The notes beneath the pieces were generated by a model. That model was not told the DNA's origin. It searched no databases and saw only the letters and a list, made by a program, of their open reading frames with translations. 64,000 bases of DNA from Fabrea salina. Lineage: Eukaryota; Ciliophora; Heterotrichea; Heterotrichida; Fabreidae. Location of the stretch: positions 186,001 through 250,000 of the forward strand of contig JALIHJ010000012.1 in the NCBI GenBank assembly GCA_022984795.1. The letters are read 5' to 3'. Below are positions 46,309-55,260 of the stretch, in pieces. The first letter of the stretch is position 1; every line of letters begins with the position of its first letter. A program made the translations under genes and the position numbers.

Positions 46309-47472
46309 TTAAGTGTTTAAAAATAAAACAATAACTGTGATGTCATCTACTACTTCGCTTTGGCGCTTCCACCTCGAAAGTGCTTTTTTAACTAAGTTTT
46401 CACAACACACTTCAGTGTTTCCTAAATTGTACAGCTCACCTACAATCTTCACACACTCTTCGTTAGTAATTACTTCCCACAAGCCATCGCTTGCTAGGAC
46501 TATGAACTTGTCGTTGCGTGCTAGAGTTAACCACTTAAACTCAGGAGAGTCAACTACCCCTGCTTGTTTTGCTATGTTGTCCCCTATAGAACGCGACATA
46601 GCGAGTCCAGGGATGTTTTGATCCCCCAACCACACACGCATAGGTCCACTTTCTTGGCCTAATGCGTCTTGGTACTTTGCAATCCTGCCTCCAGAGTTAA
46701 GTATCCTTTTTGTTTCTTTGTCAACTTCAGGTTTGTGGTCCCGAGACATACTTACTCTTTGCCACCCCAAGTCATTTAAAGTGCCAAGAATAGCCCGGGA
46801 GTCTCCTATATTAGCGCATACTAGTGTGTCTCCAACTATCAACACACAAATCAAAGTGCTTCCTGAAAAACTTAAGTCAATCTCAGACTGCTCCAGAGAA
46901 GCAATGGTTTGCTCAATGCCTTGCTTCAAAGCTAACTTCATAGCTTTTACTAAGTCATCCGAAGGAAGGTAAGCTTCTGCTACTTTAGTTGGGAGTTTTT
47001 CTTTTATGAAGTTTGAAACTAAGTGTCCATAGTTCCCGTGCCCGTCACAGACTCCAAAGAGGTACTGGCCTTTGGTGTCGCAAAATGAAGGTTTTATGAC
47101 TAAGGAGTCTTGGTTGTTTTTTTTGGGTCTGCCTTTTGACATTCCTACTCTTGTTTTGTAAACGCACCGAGAAATAACGTTCTTTATGCTTTTAGTTTGT
47201 TCTGTAGAAGATCTACGCATTATCATTCGGGAAAGAACACAGGGCTGGACTACTTTTTTTTGTAAAAAGTGCTTTAAGTTCTTTGTGCTGGGACTAGGTT
47301 GATGGCTTCTAGGCTTTGCTCGGGTCTTAGCAAAGTTGGAATTAGTATGTGTTGCAAGGGATCTTAAGCTTCCACTTCTGTTTCTTTTTAAGCTTTGCAA
47401 GTCACTGATTAACTTTGAACCCGAACTGGTTCTTCTGTGATTGAGTGAAGTTTTTGAATCACTAAACATCAT
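46309..47472 (-). CDS. PP2C-family protein serine/threonine phosphatase
   Basis: 387 residues. A basic N-terminal extension of about 115 residues precedes the PPM/PP2C fold. Metal-binding motifs are intact: FGVCDGHGNYGH, CANIGDSRAIL, MSRSIGDNIAKQAGV, and LASDGLWEVI with DDITVIVL at the end. It should be a Mn/Mg-dependent phosphatase. The extension, with RRTSSGSKLISDLQSLKRNR, may target it. Stop and next start on the same strand are 34 bp apart. Confidence 0.95.
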   Translation of the reverse strand: MMFSDSKTSLNHRRTSSGSKLISDLQSLKRNRSGSLRSLATHTNSNFAKTRAKPRSHQPSPSTKNLKHFLQKKVVQPCVLSRMIMRRSSTEQTKSIKNVISRCVYKTRVGMSKGRPKKNNQDSLVIKPSFCDTKGQYLFGVCDGHGNYGHLVSNFIKEKLPTKVAEAYLPSDDLVKAMKLALKQGIEQTIASLEQSEIDLSFSGSTLICVLIVGDTLVCANIGDSRAILGTLNDLGWQRVSMSRDHKPEVDKETKRILNSGGRIAKYQDALGQESGPMRVWLGDQNIPGLAMSRSIGDNIAKQAGVVDSPEFKWLTLARNDKFIVLASDGLWEVITNEECVKIVGELYNLGNTEVCCENLVKKALSRWKRQSEVVDDITVIVLFLNT

Positions 47473-47484
47473 GGTTAATTAATG

Positions 47485-48015
47485 TCAAAAAGTGATTTTA
47501 GAGAAGTTAGACTTACTTGAGGACTGTTTGTACTTTGAGTTGGATTTGGACTCTTTGATTGAAATTAGTTCTTTCACTACCTTGTCGAATTCTTCTCTGA
47601 GGTTTTCTACTGTTTCTTTAGTAGCAAGTCTTAGACCTTCAGCGTTTTCGAGTTGAGTTTTAAGGAAGTTTTTGAGTTTTCTGTTTTTTTCTTCAAGCTT
47701 TTTGATGTGGACTTGTTGGAGCGAGTTGAGATTCCGGACTTCTTGGAGACAAGTGTTTAGGGTTTCTCTGGAACGTTGGAGTTGAATTAGCAGTTGGTCC
47801 CTTTGTGTAAGTACGTCTTCTATTTTAGTCAAAGTCAGACTTGAAGCTTTAAGTTTAACAGCAATATTAGTAGGCTTTGTAATCTTAGTTACTGGAACTA
47901 ATTCAAAAAGTTCTACTTGGGACTCATCCACTCCAAAGTTGTCTGCAGTCTGCTTTAGGAGACTAATCCCTAACTCCAACGAAAACGCTGGGACGAGTAG
48001 TGAACATTGAGCCAT
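47485..48015 (-). CDS. Small coiled-coil protein, unrecognised
   Basis: 176 residues from MAQCSLLVPAFSLELGISLL. The first 65 residues look folded (VELFELVPVTKITKPTNIAV), followed by one long coiled coil (about 65-160) and a Ser/Lys-rich tail ending SKITF and TGA. Divergent from the actin-like gene, with 15 bp between start codons. Possibly a cytoskeletal component; nothing more can be said. Confidence 0.65.
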   Translation of the reverse strand: MAQCSLLVPAFSLELGISLLKQTADNFGVDESQVELFELVPVTKITKPTNIAVKLKASSLTLTKIEDVLTQRDQLLIQLQRSRETLNTCLQEVRNLNSLQQVHIKKLEEKNRKLKNFLKTQLENAEGLRLATKETVENLREEFDKVVKELISIKESKSNSKYKQSSSKSNFSKITF

Positions 48016-48030
48016 TTGACAAGAGTTATA

Positions 48031-49137
48031 ATGGAAGAAAGTGTCCAGGCCCTTGTTGTTGACAACGGAGCTTACTTCTGCAAAGCTGGGTTTTCGGGAG
48101 ACGACGCTCCTCGTGGAGTTTTCAGGTCTTTAGTTGGAAGGCCTGTTAAGCCCGAAGTAATCATAGGCAAAGAACAACTAGACGTGTATGTAGGCAACCA
48201 AATAAGCGGTTACGAAGAAGTGCTTAACTTGCAAAACCCAATTGAACGGGCAGATATTTCTAACTGGGAAGACATGGAAAGACTCTGGCACTACTGCTTC
48301 TTCTCGGAACTCAAAGTGGCTCCTGATGAACACCCTATCTTGCTCACAACAGGACCTGGAAGGAACAAAGCTCTCAGAGAAAACATGACCCAAGTAATGT
48401 TTGAAACCTTCAATGTGCCTGCTTTTTATGTAGGCATCCAGCAAGCCTTAGCTTTGTACGCCTCAGGCAGAACTACTGGAATCATTACTGATTGCGGGTA
48501 CGAGTTCATAAGTGCAGTGCCTATTTACGAAGGGTTCGTTTTGCCCCACGCAGTCATAAAAAGCAAAATAGGAGGCAAAGACCTATACAACCACCTTCTA
48601 AGCTTACTAGCTGGAAGAGGTTACCAAGTAGCAGACCCTTCTTTTATAACGGCAATCAAAGAAAACCTGTGCTACGTTGCTGTGGACTACAAACAAGAAC
48701 TAGAAAAAACCAGCGAAGTTCCAGAGGAGCCTTACTCACTTCCCGATGGAAGTGTGTTGAAGCTCAAAGAAGAAAAGTTCAACTGCCCCGAGTTGCTTTT
48801 CCAGCCTTCTATTGGGAACTACAACCAAATAGGACTTAGTGAGTGTGTTAACCGAGCTATTCAGAAGTGCAACAACAGCATTAGAAAAGACCTGTACGGA
48901 AATGTTGTGTTTTGCGGAGGCAGTACACTATTTCCAGGAATTGCAGAAAGGCTCACCAAAGAAATCAGTCCCAAAGCCAATTCCCAAGTGAGTGTAGATT
49001 CCCCTTCTGAACGCAAGTACTCAGTCTGGATTGGAGGGAGTATCTTAACTTCCTTGTCGAGTTTCCAACAGATGTGGGTAAGCAAAGCTGAGTACGACGA
49101 GTCTGGGCCTGAAATTGTGCACCGTAAGTGCTTTTAA
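48031..49137 (+). CDS. Divergent actin-family protein (actin or actin-related protein)
   Basis: 368 residues from the ATG at 48031. Phosphate-loop 1 is VVDNGAYFCKAGFSGDDAPR, with actin-like RSLVGRPV and VGNQISGYEEVLNLQNPIER, then WEDMERLWHYCF, phosphate-loop 2 TDCGYEFISAVPIYEGFVLP, GGSTLFPGIAERL and the C-terminal HRKCF. Actin length and motifs are kept, but many residues differ (for example IITDCG rather than VLDSGDG; SLVGRP partly retained), so it is a divergent actin or an ARP rather than the major actin. ATP binding is likely. Confidence 0.88.
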   Translation: MEESVQALVVDNGAYFCKAGFSGDDAPRGVFRSLVGRPVKPEVIIGKEQLDVYVGNQISGYEEVLNLQNPIERADISNWEDMERLWHYCFFSELKVAPDEHPILLTTGPGRNKALRENMTQVMFETFNVPAFYVGIQQALALYASGRTTGIITDCGYEFISAVPIYEGFVLPHAVIKSKIGGKDLYNHLLSLLAGRGYQVADPSFITAIKENLCYVAVDYKQELEKTSEVPEEPYSLPDGSVLKLKEEKFNCPELLFQPSIGNYNQIGLSECVNRAIQKCNNSIRKDLYGNVVFCGGSTLFPGIAERLTKEISPKANSQVSVDSPSERKYSVWIGGSILTSLSSFQQMWVSKAEYDESGPEIVHRKCF

Positions 49138-49141
49138 CTAG

Positions 49142-49723
49142 TTACTTTTTGTAAATCTTGCTTTGCAGCATAGGAGTTGACCCCCCGGAGTAGATGCTTT
49201 CTTGGGAGCAGTTGTGGCTTGAGCGTTTTAAAGTCCTTTTTAAGTTGATGACTTTTCTTGGAGGCGAGTTAGTTCCTCTGATTTCCAGAGGCTTTTCAGG
49301 AGTTTTGGTTGTTTTTCTCTTAACATTAAATATTTTTAACTCGGACAAAGCAGACTTTGTTTTGCGTTTCCGAGTAAAAGACTTGTCATTGGACTTTAAG
49401 TTGTCAAGGTTTTTTACGTAACTTTTAGATACCCTCACAGAACGGTCTAGGGATTTGGGGATTTTTGGAGGAGATTCTTTTCTGGACTGATTGAGCTTAA
49501 AAGCTTTGATTCGGTGCTCTGAAGGGTTCATTAAACGAGCTTTGAAGTTCCTTTCACAAAAGGATAAAGATTGTTTTTTAGTGAGGAAAACTCCGTGGTA
49601 TCTTTTAAATGCTATGTGGTAGTCGTTATTTGCAAGCATTGAAGCAGGCGGCTTAAAGGCAAGACTGGAGACTTGAGGGAAGGAGCTTTTGTTTTTCTGA
49701 AGAGCTTCAAAGGAACCATACAT
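49142..49723 (-). CDS. Basic Lys/Ser-rich protein, unrecognised
   Basis: 193 residues (MYGSFEALQKNKSSFPQVSS), highly basic, with Ser-Pro motifs (RKESPPKIPKSLDRSVRVSK) and a Gly/Ser/Thr-rich end (IYSGGSTPMLQSKIYKK). No named domain. 4 bp from the stop of the actin-like gene (convergent), another minimal spacer. Similar in composition to the proteins at 12492 and 45522. Confidence 0.65.
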   Translation of the reverse strand: MYGSFEALQKNKSSFPQVSSLAFKPPASMLANNDYHIAFKRYHGVFLTKKQSLSFCERNFKARLMNPSEHRIKAFKLNQSRKESPPKIPKSLDRSVRVSKSYVKNLDNLKSNDKSFTRKRKTKSALSELKIFNVKRKTTKTPEKPLEIRGTNSPPRKVINLKRTLKRSSHNCSQESIYSGGSTPMLQSKIYKK

Positions 49724-49754
49724 TGTTTACTTCATTAAAGTGATTAAGTTAACA

Positions 49755-50411
49755 CTACAAGCACTTGGCTATTTCTCTGAACAAGTTTTCGTTGAGAGAT
49801 TTAATTATTCTTTGCTTGACCATGTGGGGTGTCATTTGCTCTCTGTAGAATTCAGCCAAGCCATAGAGTTCCAGTTCTTCAGCTAGTTGGGCAGGGTCTT
49901 TTCCTTCTTTGCTTTGAGTTCTCAGTACAACGTGGTACTTAAACATTATGTACTTGGGCAAAAACAACTTAGGGTCTCCAAATATACTTGACTCGTTTTC
50001 ACTTACACTTCCCAAAACTAGGTCTGAAGGAACTTGGAGTTGGGGGTTCTGTTGCTTCAGTTCTTCAAGCCGGGCTTCTTTTTTTTGGCGTTCTTTCAAC
50101 CAGTTTTCCCGGTTCAAGCGCTGGATGTTCTCGTAGTCCCTTTCTGAAGGAGACTTAACTTTGATGCCTCTTGCTATTGAGTGATAGATGCTTTCGCCTT
50201 TTTCAGTCAGTTTGTGGGGGGACACCTTTATTTCCCTTAAAATCAAAGCAGCAGCTCTCCAGTGGCCGTTGAGAACAGCTAGGTGGAGGGCGTTCCTGCC
50301 TTCTTCGTCGCACATGTACAGGATGTTTCTGTTGAAGCCAGCACTGACTAAGTTACTCAGACTTGCAATGTCCCCTCTTTTGCTAAGTTCTAAAAAGTTT
50401 TCGGATTCCAT
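49755..50411 (-). CDS. Ankyrin-repeat protein
   Basis: 218 residues. The N-terminal 75 residues contain at least two ankyrin-like repeats: FLELSKRGDIASLSNLVSAG and GRNALHLAVLNGHWRAAALI, with a partial third (KLTEKGESIYHSIARG). A coiled, charged middle (90-115) and a mixed C-terminal domain (about 140-218, PKYIMFKYHVVLRTQSKEGK) follow. A protein-interaction role is expected; partner unknown. Confidence 0.78.
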   Translation of the reverse strand: MESENFLELSKRGDIASLSNLVSAGFNRNILYMCDEEGRNALHLAVLNGHWRAAALILREIKVSPHKLTEKGESIYHSIARGIKVKSPSERDYENIQRLNRENWLKERQKKEARLEELKQQNPQLQVPSDLVLGSVSENESSIFGDPKLFLPKYIMFKYHVVLRTQSKEGKDPAQLAEELELYGLAEFYREQMTPHMVKQRIIKSLNENLFREIAKCL

Positions 50412-50434
50412 TGATTATTACTAACACCTTGGTA

Positions 50435-50941
50435 ATGGAGCCAAAGTTGCTTTATAAGATTAAAAAAGACCCCCCCAAGCTGCGCAAGTCTAAAAGAATA
50501 CGCAAGAAACCTGCACCCTACGTGCCAGAAGTCTACAACCCAAAAGCATCCAAGCCCGATATATCAGTAGCTTTCGAAGTGAACTTTTCTTGTGGCTTAC
50601 AAGTCCAAAACACCCGCAAAACCTTTAAAGCTAACTCTTTCCAAAACGCCAGTCAAATATTTCAAATGCTCTTTGAAAAACTAAACCTCAACCCTAACTG
50701 CAAGTACGTTGTTGCTTACTACGACTTTCTTGATCGAAGTAATCCCCACTTAGAATGGAAGCGCTTTAAAAGCTGGGAAGTCCTCAAACCAGGCACCCGC
50801 TACAAAGTCAGGATACTTAAACGACCCCAAGTTAACAAAGTGCGGAGCAACCGTGAGTTCTTCGATTCTCTGTATAAAGTTTTTCACCGCCAATGGGAAT
50901 ACTGGACCAATTACATAAGGGAGTGCGTCAATAAGTCATAA
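50435..50941 (+). CDS. Unrecognised basic protein
   Basis: 168 residues from the ATG at 50435 (MEPKLLYKIKKDPPKLRKSK), with very basic KRIRKKPAPY next. From about 45 it appears folded, alternating strands and helices (SVAFEVNFSCGLQVQNTRKT, FEKLNLNPNCKYVVAYYDFL, GTRYKVRILKRP). No family recognised. The basic head might bind nucleic acid or tubulin tails. 28 bp before the branching-enzyme start. Confidence 0.65.
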   Translation: MEPKLLYKIKKDPPKLRKSKRIRKKPAPYVPEVYNPKASKPDISVAFEVNFSCGLQVQNTRKTFKANSFQNASQIFQMLFEKLNLNPNCKYVVAYYDFLDRSNPHLEWKRFKSWEVLKPGTRYKVRILKRPQVNKVRSNREFFDSLYKVFHRQWEYWTNYIRECVNKS

Positions 50942-50969
50942 TATTTCCTAAGCCAATCTTTTGATAAAT

Positions 50970-53132
50970 ATGGACACCCACTCTACTAAAGGGTTGATGA
51001 AGGTCGTAATCGACGACTCTTCTCTGGAGCACTACAACTCCAAGATCATAGAGCGCTACGAACGCTACCTTGCTAAAAAGCGCGAAATTGAAAGCGTAGA
51101 AGGCTCTGTGGCAGAATTCGCTAAAGGGTACGAAAAGTTCGGGATCCACAAAACACCAGAAGGAATTGTTTACAAGGAGTGGGCGCCGGGGGCTTCAGCA
51201 CTCTGCTTATTCGGGGACTTCAATGACTGGAGGAGACACGAGTTCCAGGGTTCCAGGGACGAATTTGGAGTTTGGACGGTGCAAATTCCAAACAAGCAAG
51301 GCGAGTGCCCCATTAAGCATGGCCAGCGCCTCAAAACAGGCCTTACTCTAGCTAACGGAGAGCAAGCTGAAAGGATACCAGCCTGGGCCAACTACACTGT
51401 GCAGAACGTAGAAACTACACTGTACGACGCTGTGTTTTGGGACCCTCCTACTTCCTACGAGTGGAAGTACCCCCTTCCAGATCCTCCACGCAGCCTTAAA
51501 GTTTACGAATGCCACATAGGCATGAGTTCTGAGCACGGAGTCGTTAACACCTACACTGACTTCACTGAGCACGTGCTTCCTAAGATTGTGGAAACAGGCT
51601 ACACTGCTATTCAGCTGATGGCCATTATGGAACATGTGTACTATGGAAGCTTTGGGTACCACGTAACTAACTTCTTCGCAGTAAGCAGTAGGTACGGAAC
51701 GCCCGACGACCTCAAAAAACTAATAGACACTGCACACTCTTACGGAGTTTACGTGTTTTTAGACATGATTCACAGTCACGCAAGCAGTAACGTTCTGGAC
51801 GGACTTAACCACTTCGACGGAACTGACCACCAATACTTCCACGAAGGAGGAAGGGGAAGGCACGAAATGTGGGACTCGAGGCTTTTTAACTACAACCACT
51901 GGGAAGTTATGCGGTTTCTGCTATCTAACGTAAGGTGGTACTTGGAAGAGTACAACTTCGACGGGTTTAGGTTTGACGGGGTGACTTCGATGCTTTACAG
52001 ACACCACGGAATCAAGTTTGCCTTTTCTGGGCACTACCACGAGTACTTTGACGACGAGAAAGTGGACAAAGAAGCCCACGTTTACATTATGCTTGCAAAC
52101 GACTTGATCCACACCCTAAGGCCAGAAGCGATCGTTATAGCAGAAGACGTTTCAGGAATGCCCACTCTGTGCAGACCAATTGAAGAAGGAGGGTTTGGCT
52201 TTGACTACAGACTGAACATGTCAGTGCCTGACAAGTGGATTCAGCTGCTGAAAGAGTACAGGGACGAAGAGTGGAACATGGGAAACATTGCTTTTACCCT
52301 TACAAACCGCCGCTGGAACGAAAAGTGCATTGCTTACGCAGAGTCCCACGACCAAAGCATAGTAGGAGACAAAACCATTGCTATGTGGCTGTTTGACAGG
52401 GAAATCTACACAAACATGGCTCTGAACAGTGCTTACACTCCTGTAGTGCACAGAGGACTTGCTCTGCACAAAATGATACGCCTAATCACCCACGCTTTGG
52501 GCGGAGAAGCTTACCTTTGCTTCATGGGCAACGAGTTCGGACACCCTGAGTGGGTGGACTTCCCCAGAGAAGGAAACGGGTACTCACACCACCACTGCAG
52601 ACGTCAGTGGCACCTTAGAGACGACCCAGGACTTCACTATCACTACTTGTGGCAATTCGACAAAGCAATGAACAACCTGGAAAACGAGTACCACTGGCTA
52701 GTTAGCAAAGAGCAGTACATCAGTTTAGCTCACGAAGACGACAAAATCATGGTTTTTGAAAGAGGCCCTGTGGTTTTTGTATTTAATTTCCACCCTTCAA
52801 AGAGCTTCGAGCACTACAGAGTAGGGACGAAGTGGCCCTATGAGCATATCATTCTACTCGACACTGACCAAAAGAGTTTTAACGGCCATGACAGACTTTC
52901 TCACGGCCATTCTAACCCTTTCCCGATAATAAAGGACCCCTGGCATAACAGACCTAACTACATCCAACTCTACCTTCCCAGTCGTTGCGGTATAGTGCTC
53001 AGGCCTCTCATTGAAGATGAAGAACGCAGTAAGTTTGGACTTCCAAGTTTGCGCCAACAAACTCCAGAAGAAGTCCCACCTAGTGAAGAGGTTCCTAAAT
53101 CTATAATGACAACTTCACAGTTGTCTAGGTAA
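50970..53132 (+). CDS. GBE1: 1,4-alpha-glucan branching enzyme (GH13_8)
   Basis: 720 residues from MDTHSTKGLMKVVIDDSSLE. A CBM48 N-terminal domain (about 60-160, YKEWAPGASALCLFGDFNDW) precedes the alpha-amylase barrel. Catalytic residues are visible: the nucleophile Asp336 in GFRFDGVTSM, Glu392 in VIAEDVSGMP, and Asp in AESHDQSIVGD. YVFLDMIHSHASSNVLDGLN and FMGNEFGHPEWVDFPREGNG are family hallmarks. The enzyme makes alpha-1,6 branches in glycogen or amylopectin. With the water dikinase at 13661 it supports a starch-like reserve polymer. Confidence 0.97.
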   Translation: MDTHSTKGLMKVVIDDSSLEHYNSKIIERYERYLAKKREIESVEGSVAEFAKGYEKFGIHKTPEGIVYKEWAPGASALCLFGDFNDWRRHEFQGSRDEFGVWTVQIPNKQGECPIKHGQRLKTGLTLANGEQAERIPAWANYTVQNVETTLYDAVFWDPPTSYEWKYPLPDPPRSLKVYECHIGMSSEHGVVNTYTDFTEHVLPKIVETGYTAIQLMAIMEHVYYGSFGYHVTNFFAVSSRYGTPDDLKKLIDTAHSYGVYVFLDMIHSHASSNVLDGLNHFDGTDHQYFHEGGRGRHEMWDSRLFNYNHWEVMRFLLSNVRWYLEEYNFDGFRFDGVTSMLYRHHGIKFAFSGHYHEYFDDEKVDKEAHVYIMLANDLIHTLRPEAIVIAEDVSGMPTLCRPIEEGGFGFDYRLNMSVPDKWIQLLKEYRDEEWNMGNIAFTLTNRRWNEKCIAYAESHDQSIVGDKTIAMWLFDREIYTNMALNSAYTPVVHRGLALHKMIRLITHALGGEAYLCFMGNEFGHPEWVDFPREGNGYSHHHCRRQWHLRDDPGLHYHYLWQFDKAMNNLENEYHWLVSKEQYISLAHEDDKIMVFERGPVVFVFNFHPSKSFEHYRVGTKWPYEHIILLDTDQKSFNGHDRLSHGHSNPFPIIKDPWHNRPNYIQLYLPSRCGIVLRPLIEDEERSKFGLPSLRQQTPEEVPPSEEVPKSIMTTSQLSR

Positions 53133-53146
53133 CTTCATAATTAAAA

Positions 53147-54862
53147 ATGCCTATTAAAGGGGTAGTCTTTGACGTTGGACAAACACTGTCAAACCAACTC
53201 GACAAAGAGAACTTGTTTGAAAGGATGAAAAAATACTACGAAGGAGTGTTTGAAATGCTAGTTGAAAGGGACTTTGGTTCAGTGTTTCCTTCAGTTTTTT
53301 CTTACAACAAACAAGAATTTGCCAGTGCTCTTGACAAATTCAACAGGTCAGTCAGAAACCAAAAAAACACATCTACAGACATGTACTTAGAGTATAGACT
53401 AGCTGAACAGATTCTGCAGGTTCTAGTTAACTTCGAAAACACTTTGTTGGAAAAAGACCTTTTAGCTAAGGACTTTAGTTACTTGTTAGAAGAGATCGAC
53501 AGAATTCTTGACGTGAGAGACAACTTAGAAATTGGAGTTTACGAACTCTGGCCAGACACAGAACAAGTACTTCAAGAGTTAAGACAAAGGAACTTTGTGA
53601 TAGGGCTTGCTTCTAACACTGCACACCCAGTGAAGCACAATTTCATGCTGGAAAAATTAGGGATTAAGAAATACATTGACCACCACGCTATTTCCTCCTA
53701 CATTGGAGTGAGGAAACCCAACCCAAGGATGCTGGAGATTCTTTGTGAAATGATGGGACTGTCCAAAGATGAAATAGTAGTTGTTGGGGACTTGCTGGAC
53801 AGAGACATCCTCATGGGGAACTTAGCAGGGGCAAAAACTATTTGGATCAATGCGAAGCCTTACAGCTTAGAACAAAACTTAAAAAGACTCAGAGACCCCT
53901 TGCCTGAGTACTTGCCAGACGCCGGAATATGTTGTTTGTCCCAACTGCTGCCTACAATTGAGTACTTCAACCAAACTCCAAACACTGATCAAATCAAAGT
54001 AGGTTATTACTTTCCAAGTTTTGCCAAAAAGTACCAAACAGGGTCCTTGAAGGCTTTTGTTCCCTGCAAAGAAATATTTTACATGCCCATTGAAATCTTA
54101 GCTCCAATAGAGACCTTTGGACAGTTCGACGTGATTGTCCACAAAGTAACTGACTTCTTGCTTTCGGACGAACCCTCAGAAGCCCTAGACAACTTAACTG
54201 AGTACCTCCAAAGACACCCTCAAGTTTTGCTTTTAGACAACATTGAAGGAGTGAAGCTTACAAGCAACAGACTTAACTTCTGCAGTTCTCTGAAGTCTTT
54301 TGAAGTCCAAGGAGTAAGAGCGAGGCCTCCTAAGTTTTACAACTTAGAAAACGTAGAGTATCCCTGCATTCTGAAAACAGAGGCAGCTTGCCAGGTAGAA
54401 GGAGCACACGACATGGTGATAGCTTTCAACCAAAGAGGTCTGAGGTCCGGACTCAGTTGTTTTAAAAACAAAACAATCATTCAGGAGTGGATTAGGCATT
54501 CAGGGAGTCTGTTTAAAGTTTACTCAGTAGGCAACACTCACAACTTGAACGTTTGCGACTCTATAAAGTTCAGAGAAAGTGTTGGAGACTACTTGTTTTT
54601 CAAGTACACAGAGAAGTGGCCAGAAGGCATGCTAGTCCAAAGAGGTAGTGAAGAGATTGACCACTGCCTTTTAGAACAAATAAGTCTCAGAATTCAGGAA
54701 ATAACTGGCTTAGGAGTTTTTGGGTTTGACTTGGTCCGAGAAGACTCTTCAGGGGACTTAGTAATACTGGACTTGAATTACTTTCCATCTTTTTCTAAGT
54801 TCCCTGACTTTCCCAATGCTGTTAATAATTACATCTTAGAAAAGTGCAGGCAAAATAAGTAA
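53147..54862 (+). CDS. HAD-like phosphatase fused to ITPK-type inositol phosphate kinase
   Basis: 571 residues. The first 240 form a HAD fold: motif I GVVFDVGQTLS (the Asp nucleophile present, the second Asp replaced by Gly as in some HADs), LASNTAHPVKHNFM, and GVRKPNPRMLEILC and VVVGDLLDRDILMGNLAGAK. The rest (about 285-565) resembles ITPK1 ATP-grasp kinases: VGYYFPSFAKKYQTGSLKAF, FDVIVHKVTDFLL, PCILKTEAACQVEGAHDMVI, IQEWIRHSGSLFKVYSVGN and LGVFGFDLVREDSSGDLVIL then LDLNYFPSFSKFPDF. The family phosphorylates inositol polyphosphates at the 5/6 position. A phosphatase-kinase fusion would be a two-way enzyme; the HAD activity and substrate are unproven. Confidence 0.85.
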   Translation: MPIKGVVFDVGQTLSNQLDKENLFERMKKYYEGVFEMLVERDFGSVFPSVFSYNKQEFASALDKFNRSVRNQKNTSTDMYLEYRLAEQILQVLVNFENTLLEKDLLAKDFSYLLEEIDRILDVRDNLEIGVYELWPDTEQVLQELRQRNFVIGLASNTAHPVKHNFMLEKLGIKKYIDHHAISSYIGVRKPNPRMLEILCEMMGLSKDEIVVVGDLLDRDILMGNLAGAKTIWINAKPYSLEQNLKRLRDPLPEYLPDAGICCLSQLLPTIEYFNQTPNTDQIKVGYYFPSFAKKYQTGSLKAFVPCKEIFYMPIEILAPIETFGQFDVIVHKVTDFLLSDEPSEALDNLTEYLQRHPQVLLLDNIEGVKLTSNRLNFCSSLKSFEVQGVRARPPKFYNLENVEYPCILKTEAACQVEGAHDMVIAFNQRGLRSGLSCFKNKTIIQEWIRHSGSLFKVYSVGNTHNLNVCDSIKFRESVGDYLFFKYTEKWPEGMLVQRGSEEIDHCLLEQISLRIQEITGLGVFGFDLVREDSSGDLVILDLNYFPSFSKFPDFPNAVNNYILEKCRQNK

Positions 54863-54876
54863 TCAATTTAAGTGTA

Positions 54877-55209
54877 TTAAGTATATTTGAAAAGCTTCTT
54901 CTGCACAAAAGCACCTGAGTCAGGCACAAAGAATTCTTCCCAGGCTCCATCAATCAAACCTGCATCAACAGAGACAACTGGTTCGCCAGGCTCAGTCATG
55001 AACTCGAATATGGTTTCTCCTGTAGTTTCTTCAAATAAGTCCATCGCGTCCGAAGGTGCCAGCGAGCCTGACTCAACATCGATCCAAATTCCGTCAGCAA
55101 ATTCAACCAATTCTTCGTAGTCCATTTCTTCAGTGTCTTCTTGGGCTGTTTGGGCCTCTGTAAAGCATAAACTCAAAGCTAACACCAACACTACTGCCTT
55201 CAATGCCAT
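54877..55209 (-). CDS. Small secreted acidic protein
   Basis: 110 residues with a signal peptide (MALKAVVLVLALSLCFTEA, cleavage probably after Ala) and then a very acidic body (QEDTEEMDYEELVEFADGIW and ETIFEFMTEPGEPVVSVDAG). No Cys in the mature part. Function unknown; it might bind calcium or be a luminal/extrusome protein. 14 bp from the stop of the convergent HAD-ITPK gene. Confidence 0.75.
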   Translation of the reverse strand: MALKAVVLVLALSLCFTEAQTAQEDTEEMDYEELVEFADGIWIDVESGSLAPSDAMDLFEETTGETIFEFMTEPGEPVVSVDAGLIDGAWEEFFVPDSGAFVQKKLFKYT

Positions 55210-55260
55210 TTATATGCGTTTTCAGTATAAGTATGCTAAGTTTAGTATAGCTTAAATACA

